This document shows, one piece after another, positions 60,601 to 64,000 of a stretch of 64,000 nucleotides of DNA. Under the pieces are notes generated by a model. It was given only the letters and a program-made list of their open reading frames with translations, was not told where the DNA came from and searched no databases. This DNA comes from Desulfobacteraceae bacterium (lineage in GTDB: Bacteria > Desulfobacterota > Desulfobacteria > Desulfobacterales > Desulfobacteraceae). Position numbers and translations under genes: made by a program. How positions within the stretch are numbered: the stretch's first letter is position 1; each line of letters opens with the position of its first letter. The stretch is from assembly GCA_024225635.1 (NCBI GenBank), contig JAAEMK010000499.1, forward strand, positions 85,829 to 149,828, given 5' to 3'.

Positions 60601-61011
60601 CCTGGGTGTACCGGTTGCAGAACGATAATGCACATCCAGGTTCTTGTCGGCCGGGGTGAGCGTATGAACCGCAGCATAATTTGGGTGCTCACGCCTCTTG
60701 GTGCTGCCCATGAGCGATTTCTTATGATTTTGAAATCCAACATTCGGAATTTGCCCCTGCTCTTCAATTACCCTTCTCAGCCGGCGGCTCAATTGTGTCG
60801 CCTTATCCTCGTCCGATGAGGCTTCAGCAAGGTTAAACCGTTTGACCGGGGTTGGAACAGCCGAGTCTTGGGCAGGCGAAAAAAGCGGAACCACTTTAAT
60901 ATCGCTCGGATTTTTCTGAGTAGCCGTACCATAAGGCACCAACAGTGCCAAGACAAAGGAAACGCACACAAAGGCAACTGCAAATGTTCTGATTCTCAAT
61001 GAAACGCGCAT
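57607..61011 (-). CDS. Secreted M4 (thermolysin-family) metalloprotease with dockerin-like C-terminus
   Basis: 1134 residues. Signal peptide first (TFAVAFVCVSFVLALLVPYGTA), then FTP and PepSY propeptide (to ~330). The M4 catalytic domain has the zinc site VAHELTHGITS (~H462, H466), GAINEAFSDIFGEM and the active-site GGVHINMTIITHAYYLL. A TolB-like beta-propeller region (~680-960) and an ASPM/SPD-2/Hydin-type domain (VSVASLSFGSVYQNSKSSL onward) follow. The C-terminal ~58 residues carry two EF-hand loops, DCNNDGSVSISEVQ and DKDGNGRITINELQ, the type I dockerin pattern. GGGGGA before the ATG at 61011 decides the start over 61023. It is 47 bases upstream of the cohesin gene. Confidence 0.88.
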   Translation of the reverse strand: MRVSLRIRTFAVAFVCVSFVLALLVPYGTATQKNPSDIKVVPLFSPAQDSAVPTPVKRFNLAEASSDEDKATQLSRRLRRVIEEQGQIPNVGFQNHKKSLMGSTKRREHPNYAAVHTLTPADKNLDVHYRSATGTPRQIKVTTGTASKLRKAMEIHSPGSERDKLTSQAFLREQSGLLHLPDPDRQLKLSRYWEDVLGRKHIRYSQMYNGIPVWPAELNVHLDANSNVDLMNGAYVAMPHRLVLNPVLNAGDAEGIAINYNPDFDSPEKIKSELIIYAYNSHPIRLAWKVQVLVDAGSDWLVIVDALNGNILKAYNQVKTNAAKGSGVDLLWQTRSLNIWAGNNMYYLIDTSKPMYYKNSGKITVYDMNHYENLNYASFISSTSANSGWLKDGVSLSYNISETFDYYQQAHNRNSIDGEGGNVLGYVRYKYNEYNAYWNNDYKAIFFGDAKPFAAALDIVAHELTHGITSCTCKLVYSDQSGAINEAFSDIFGEMVENRTNGSTDWVNGKLVFGEDSRNLKNPSSVEIIPGRGYYYPSKMSEFYHRGSPLLQMMTDADYGGVHINMTIITHAYYLLTEGLNGAIGLSKAAKIFYRAQTVHLVSNSQFIDMRLACIRSAEELYGENSQEAQKVAEAFDAVEILDNQPTPEPEPAPAVSGDDSYIYVSYNSTYGNYYLARREADLNDGYGRWLSYGPVSRARPSVSGDGTIAFFTDAYKDACFIDTDGKSEEAGMGMAGQISSVAMSPDAQLYGFVMLDYTGAPTNQIIVIDLRAGGQSRIFDLVAPATEGETVNTVVHADSMDFTSDNRYLIYDAYNILKLADGSQIGVWSIYAIDLVTEQTIALIAPVRDYDIGFPSISQTTNHLITWDQYAPYSGTSTIVAASLITGKKNVIGSVNGGCGVPGYNGDDTSIAYSQTDAWTSTGYSMARQGLARNGYTPSGNSYWDLFNAEFGVIYRRGSFSAPVPDIGVSVASLSFGSVYQNSKSSLMVGIKNNGDTNLMIEGVNKSGEHASMFTLKGGCMGQTLPADGSCSLQVEFTPDSTGLKQAMLSILSNDPDTPTFKVTMTGQGVTIPGGVCLGDCNNDGSVSISEVQAAVNQFLEINNVQSCNDKDGNGRITINELQEVVNNFLKEC

Positions 61012-61064
61012 GACATCCCCCATAAATAAATTTGGAATATATCTTTGATGGTTCTGATCGTCAT

Positions 61065-63401
61065 TTATTCAATCATGGCACTTGTTCTTCCCACTACCTG
61101 ATTGTCAAGCATCACAGAGCCTGAATCAATTTTCAAATCAAGACTCTTATCATTAAAGATGATTGATTGAGGGGTGGTCGTTGCCGGCATGATCAGCAGT
61201 GTTCCATCTGTGCCTTGAAAGGTGACCGTTGCACCTGATCGATAAACTGAAAAAAGGGTTGTATCCGACTGGATGGTTATTGTGTTGCTTCCAGGAAAAT
61301 TTATAAGCTTTGCTCCTGCACCTTTTTCCATGATGATATTGTTTGCACCCTGACAACCATAGACGTGGGTTGCAGATTTTGATCTTAATGTTATAGGAGA
61401 ACTGTCGGTTAACGTCAAATAGTTGTCCGGATGGTCCAAGTCCGGAAGAGATTCGGTCATTTTTTCTCCCATCTTTAAGGTGCCTGTATTTGGGACGTAG
61501 TCATGATATTGAAGTGTGTCAATTTTTGAAGGACCTTCGAGATATTTACCGGTACGAATAATGGTATTTATCTCTCCGTCGCTCCAGAATAATTCTGAGC
61601 GGGGCAGGGTGATCGTTATTTTTCCTGCTTGTCCAAATTGCGGAGGAGGAACAACACAAAGCCAGGCATCGTGACTGTGGGAAGTTGTCTGCATGTCAGT
61701 TCCTGTTTGTTCCGTGGAAGTAAATTGAAGATGATGGCTTGCTCGTACATAATCATCAAAGGAATCCACCTGGATGGAATAGTCGGCTCCCAGGAGGACG
61801 TTTCCCCAATCATTCTTTACCGGTAGCCCCGTATTGGAATTGGAGTCCGTATCCAGATGAACCTCAAATAGGATGCCCCAGTCATTTGGAATCCAGTTGT
61901 CGATGCTTGCCTGAATTATCAGATAGTCAGGATCGATTTGATAGTCGATGGCTGTGATGTCCAATGTCGCATTATACGGTTCGCTGGGTTCAGTCAAATG
62001 CAGTGTTTTGTCCGGATCAAACGAAAATGGGGGGAGGGTGGTTTTTGCCGTTGTATCGAACACCCACGTTTTGACCGGTGCACAATCCGTGTATTCATTC
62101 ATTGCAGGTGGGCTCTGAACAAGCATTTGAACGGACAACCGAACCCCCTCTTCAAATGCCATACGCCTGTAATCATCCGGTATGGTCGACGATTCCAGGG
62201 TCGGATAGCCATAGGTGAAAATATCCAACATGGATTTCGAAAAGCTCATCTTCAGGAGGTTGCCTTCTATCTGCCATGTGGCATCGTTAACGGCAGCCGA
62301 GCCATCACCGGCTCCACCAAGCGCAATCCGAGATGAATTGAAGTCGGTATCGTGTGAAAAATAAAGGATATTATTCCCCATGGGACCGGCAGCCCAGCTG
62401 ATTAGAACATCCCCGCCCCAGGTGGGGATATCTCCGCCCATGGCAATTTGACCGGTACACAGGTTGCGATCGGTATCGAGTTTTATAATAAATCCAACAT
62501 TTGGATCAACCGTGGATTGAATGAGATCCTGTTCAAATTCCAATTCAAGAATATACTGATCGCCCAAAGCCTGAATATGGACCTTTCGCAAATCAGGTCC
62601 CGCCTGATTCAATTGGGGGCTGGTATTATCCATTGCAGGATCCGCCAGCGTCACGGGCATGGATTCGGGACCGCCGGCCACGACCGATTGAATCGATGTA
62701 TCGAAATAGCCGTAATCAGGGGCACGATCTCCTTGCCGGTTGCCCAGATCATCCCGTTGGTATGGATTGATTGATGAAATATGGGGCAGGTAAGCCAGAG
62801 CAAAGAGGTTGACGTTTTCGGCATGGCCCAATAAAGATACTGGAATCACAACACTCAAATGGTCCAATCCGTTCTGGATATTGACCTGGGTCGATGTGGT
62901 TCCCAATAATTGTGCATAATAGGAACCCCGGCCTTGGGAAAGGTTCTCTTGGGCAAACTGATAGGCCTCATTTAACTGTGTCGGCATTTTCCAGACCCAT
63001 ATCTGAGCCGTTTTTGTCGGATCAATGACGCCACCCATCCCAATATTTACGTCAATGCGATATTCGGCTTCCCTGATCCAGCCGGGCAGAATACAACCTG
63101 TCAGGGGATTTTGATCCGCATCGATGAAGATACTCAGATTCGGCATGGCCTCGGCCATGGGATTTTGAGCATCAAGACCAATCATGACCTGAACATATTT
63201 TTGGCCACCTGGATCAACCGACATCCCGGCATCCAAGTATTTGATATCCGCCAAATAATTTCTGTACACCGGGGCTCCATATGTATTGCGACCAGCATAT
63301 ACATAATCGTCGGAATCATAATAAACAGAGGCCCCAGCGCTTTTAAGGAGGATCACCACTCCCGCACCGATAGAAAAAAGAATCAGCTTCCAAGAGTTCA
63401 T
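61065..63401 (-). CDS. Large secreted protein with three DxDxNxxTG repeats and shared C-terminal module
   Basis: 778 residues. An N-terminal hydrophobic segment (LILFSIGAGVVILLKSAGA) predicts export. Three beta-rich segments each centre on an aspartate-rich loop: IFIDADQNPLTGCI, IKLDTDRNLCTGQI and VHLDTDSNSNTGLP. Each is followed by a hydrophobic strand and a Gly-Asp region, possibly CBM9/DOMON-like calcium-binding sandwiches. The last ~120 residues repeat the module of the cohesin protein (SATHVYGCQGANNIIMEK, RSGATVTFQGTDGTLLIMPA). No catalytic motif is seen. AAGGGTGG precedes the ATG. First gene of the three-gene extracellular operon. Confidence 0.75.
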   Translation of the reverse strand: MNSWKLILFSIGAGVVILLKSAGASVYYDSDDYVYAGRNTYGAPVYRNYLADIKYLDAGMSVDPGGQKYVQVMIGLDAQNPMAEAMPNLSIFIDADQNPLTGCILPGWIREAEYRIDVNIGMGGVIDPTKTAQIWVWKMPTQLNEAYQFAQENLSQGRGSYYAQLLGTTSTQVNIQNGLDHLSVVIPVSLLGHAENVNLFALAYLPHISSINPYQRDDLGNRQGDRAPDYGYFDTSIQSVVAGGPESMPVTLADPAMDNTSPQLNQAGPDLRKVHIQALGDQYILELEFEQDLIQSTVDPNVGFIIKLDTDRNLCTGQIAMGGDIPTWGGDVLISWAAGPMGNNILYFSHDTDFNSSRIALGGAGDGSAAVNDATWQIEGNLLKMSFSKSMLDIFTYGYPTLESSTIPDDYRRMAFEEGVRLSVQMLVQSPPAMNEYTDCAPVKTWVFDTTAKTTLPPFSFDPDKTLHLTEPSEPYNATLDITAIDYQIDPDYLIIQASIDNWIPNDWGILFEVHLDTDSNSNTGLPVKNDWGNVLLGADYSIQVDSFDDYVRASHHLQFTSTEQTGTDMQTTSHSHDAWLCVVPPPQFGQAGKITITLPRSELFWSDGEINTIIRTGKYLEGPSKIDTLQYHDYVPNTGTLKMGEKMTESLPDLDHPDNYLTLTDSSPITLRSKSATHVYGCQGANNIIMEKGAGAKLINFPGSNTITIQSDTTLFSVYRSGATVTFQGTDGTLLIMPATTTPQSIIFNDKSLDLKIDSGSVMLDNQVVGRTSAMIE

Positions 63402-63434
63402 TTCACCACCCTTTAAGGATCAATGTGTCGATAC

Positions 63435-63465
63435 AACCTCCTCTGCCATTGTGGCAGAGGAGGTT
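63435..63465. other. Perfect 14-bp hairpin between two minus-strand genes
   Basis: AACCTCCTCTGCCA, three-base loop, exact complement. It lies between the stop of the 63500 gene and the start of the 63401 gene. Neither strand has a clear T-run, so it may be an intrinsic terminator of weak type or an mRNA-processing or regulatory structure in the leader of the extracellular operon. Confidence 0.6.
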
Positions 63466-63499
63466 TGTTGACCGATAATTGGCCTGTTTGTGGATATGG

Positions 63500-63871
63500 T
63501 TATCTGGAACCCATCCCTGTGATTTGAATTTTTGCGTAGTGCCGGCCGTCTTTAGTCACCACGCAATAGGTATGTCCTTTAATGACTGTCGTGTCTTGAT
63601 CGTTGTAAAATTTTTCAATCCCGACGCCATTGGATAAACCAGGAGCAGTGATTACATCTTCCAGTTGAACAGCCCCCATGTCATGGATTCCCCCTGAACC
63701 ATTATTCGCATAAAAACAATATGGCGTATTCTGGCTGTCATAAAAGTAGAGATCGGCAACCGAATCCGTTATTTTTTCGGTTGAAAATATGGGCTTGATC
63801 ATAAGATCGGCCACAAGGCTCAAAAAAAACTTGAAAAAAATGGATTTCAGGAAAAAAATGGCATCCTTCAT
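63500..63871 (-). CDS. Small protein of unknown function with hydrophobic N-terminus
   Basis: 123 residues. The first ~27 are hydrophobic (IFFLKSIFFKFFLSLVADLMI), either a poor signal peptide or a membrane anchor. The remainder is polar and beta-like (DSVADLYFYDSQNTPYCFYA, HTYCVVTKDGRHYAKIQITG). I do not recognise a family. No good ribosome-binding site precedes the ATG at 63871, and the ATG at 63799 is another possibility. It is AT-rich like its neighbours and co-directional with the extracellular operon. Confidence 0.5.
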   Translation of the reverse strand: MKDAIFFLKSIFFKFFLSLVADLMIKPIFSTEKITDSVADLYFYDSQNTPYCFYANNGSGGIHDMGAVQLEDVITAPGLSNGVGIEKFYNDQDTTVIKGHTYCVVTKDGRHYAKIQITGMGSR

Positions 63872-64000
63872 TTCCCGCTTTACACTTCATGCAAATTAAA
63901 ATGATTTTTTGACGGGCAGGAGAATATTTTAAAAAATACTGTGAGCAGCACTCCATTCGGTGTACTTTAGAATTTGCGAAAAAAAAAAGACTCCGGAGGG
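63872..64000. other. Right edge, non-coding as far as visible
   Basis: AT-rich 129 bases upstream of the last gene. Contains a TTTTAAAA-type dyad and a GGAGG near the edge. No supported gene or RNA. Confidence 0.4.

Overview
The window looks like a chromosomal segment from a sulfate-reducing bacterium of the Desulfobacterota, most like the Desulfobacterales. The main evidence is a complete dsrMKJOP operon (3619-8654), the membrane complex that feeds electrons to sulfite reduction. Supporting evidence is the RsbRD-N gene in front of it, a possible transcarboxylase operon, and a run of DUF169, DUF2889 and DUF6125 proteins that I associate with this phylum. I cannot name the species. Most of the window is GC-rich and densely coding; roughly 56.3-64 kb is visibly more AT-rich and has accessory character.

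Layout. 1-3.5 kb: 3'-truncated pgi (minus), an M18 aminopeptidase and the RsbRD-N protein. 3.6-8.7 kb: dsrMKJOP and its terminator. 8.8-12.2 kb: a dCACHE chemoreceptor and two small conserved genes. 12.3-19.5 kb: the housekeeping run rplU-rpmA-obgE-proB-proA-nadD-rsfS-gpmI plus an HsdR_N-like protein. 19.5-23.5 kb (minus): a zinc-ribbon protein, then a two-gene signalling operon (CNMP-methyltransferase followed by PAS-HD-GYP). 23.8-27.8 kb (minus): biotin-dependent carboxyltransferases that could form a methylmalonyl-CoA:pyruvate transcarboxylase. 27.9-31.9 kb (minus): a four-gene operon with a DUF169-dephospho-CoA kinase fusion and a DUF2889-PHP fusion, behind an operator-like palindrome. 32-36.5 kb: REP-like repeats, a stand-alone EF-G, an M48 protease and YjbQ. 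36.6-42.5 kb: an internally deleted parA, parB, an IspH-UbiA fusion, FapA and an acyltransferase.

42.6-56.3 kb is the most striking region. A receiver-less sigma-54 activator is divergent from a single 3901-residue fatty-acid/polyketide synthase, and a near-consensus sigma-54 promoter lies between them. The synthase has two flavin-type enoyl-reductase-like domains, three ketosynthase domains (the middle one without its catalytic histidines), one acyltransferase, four tandem carrier domains, a ketoreductase and a dehydratase. All four carrier domains have threonine where the phosphopantetheine-bearing serine is expected.

56.3-64 kb: an IS21-family remnant and a truncated RTX-like gene tail, then a minus-strand extracellular operon. 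That operon encodes a three-repeat secreted protein, an M4 metalloprotease ending in a dockerin-like EF-hand pair, and a cohesin-like protein. Two of these proteins share a C-terminal module that is also conserved at the DNA level. No tRNA, rRNA or CRISPR array was recognised.
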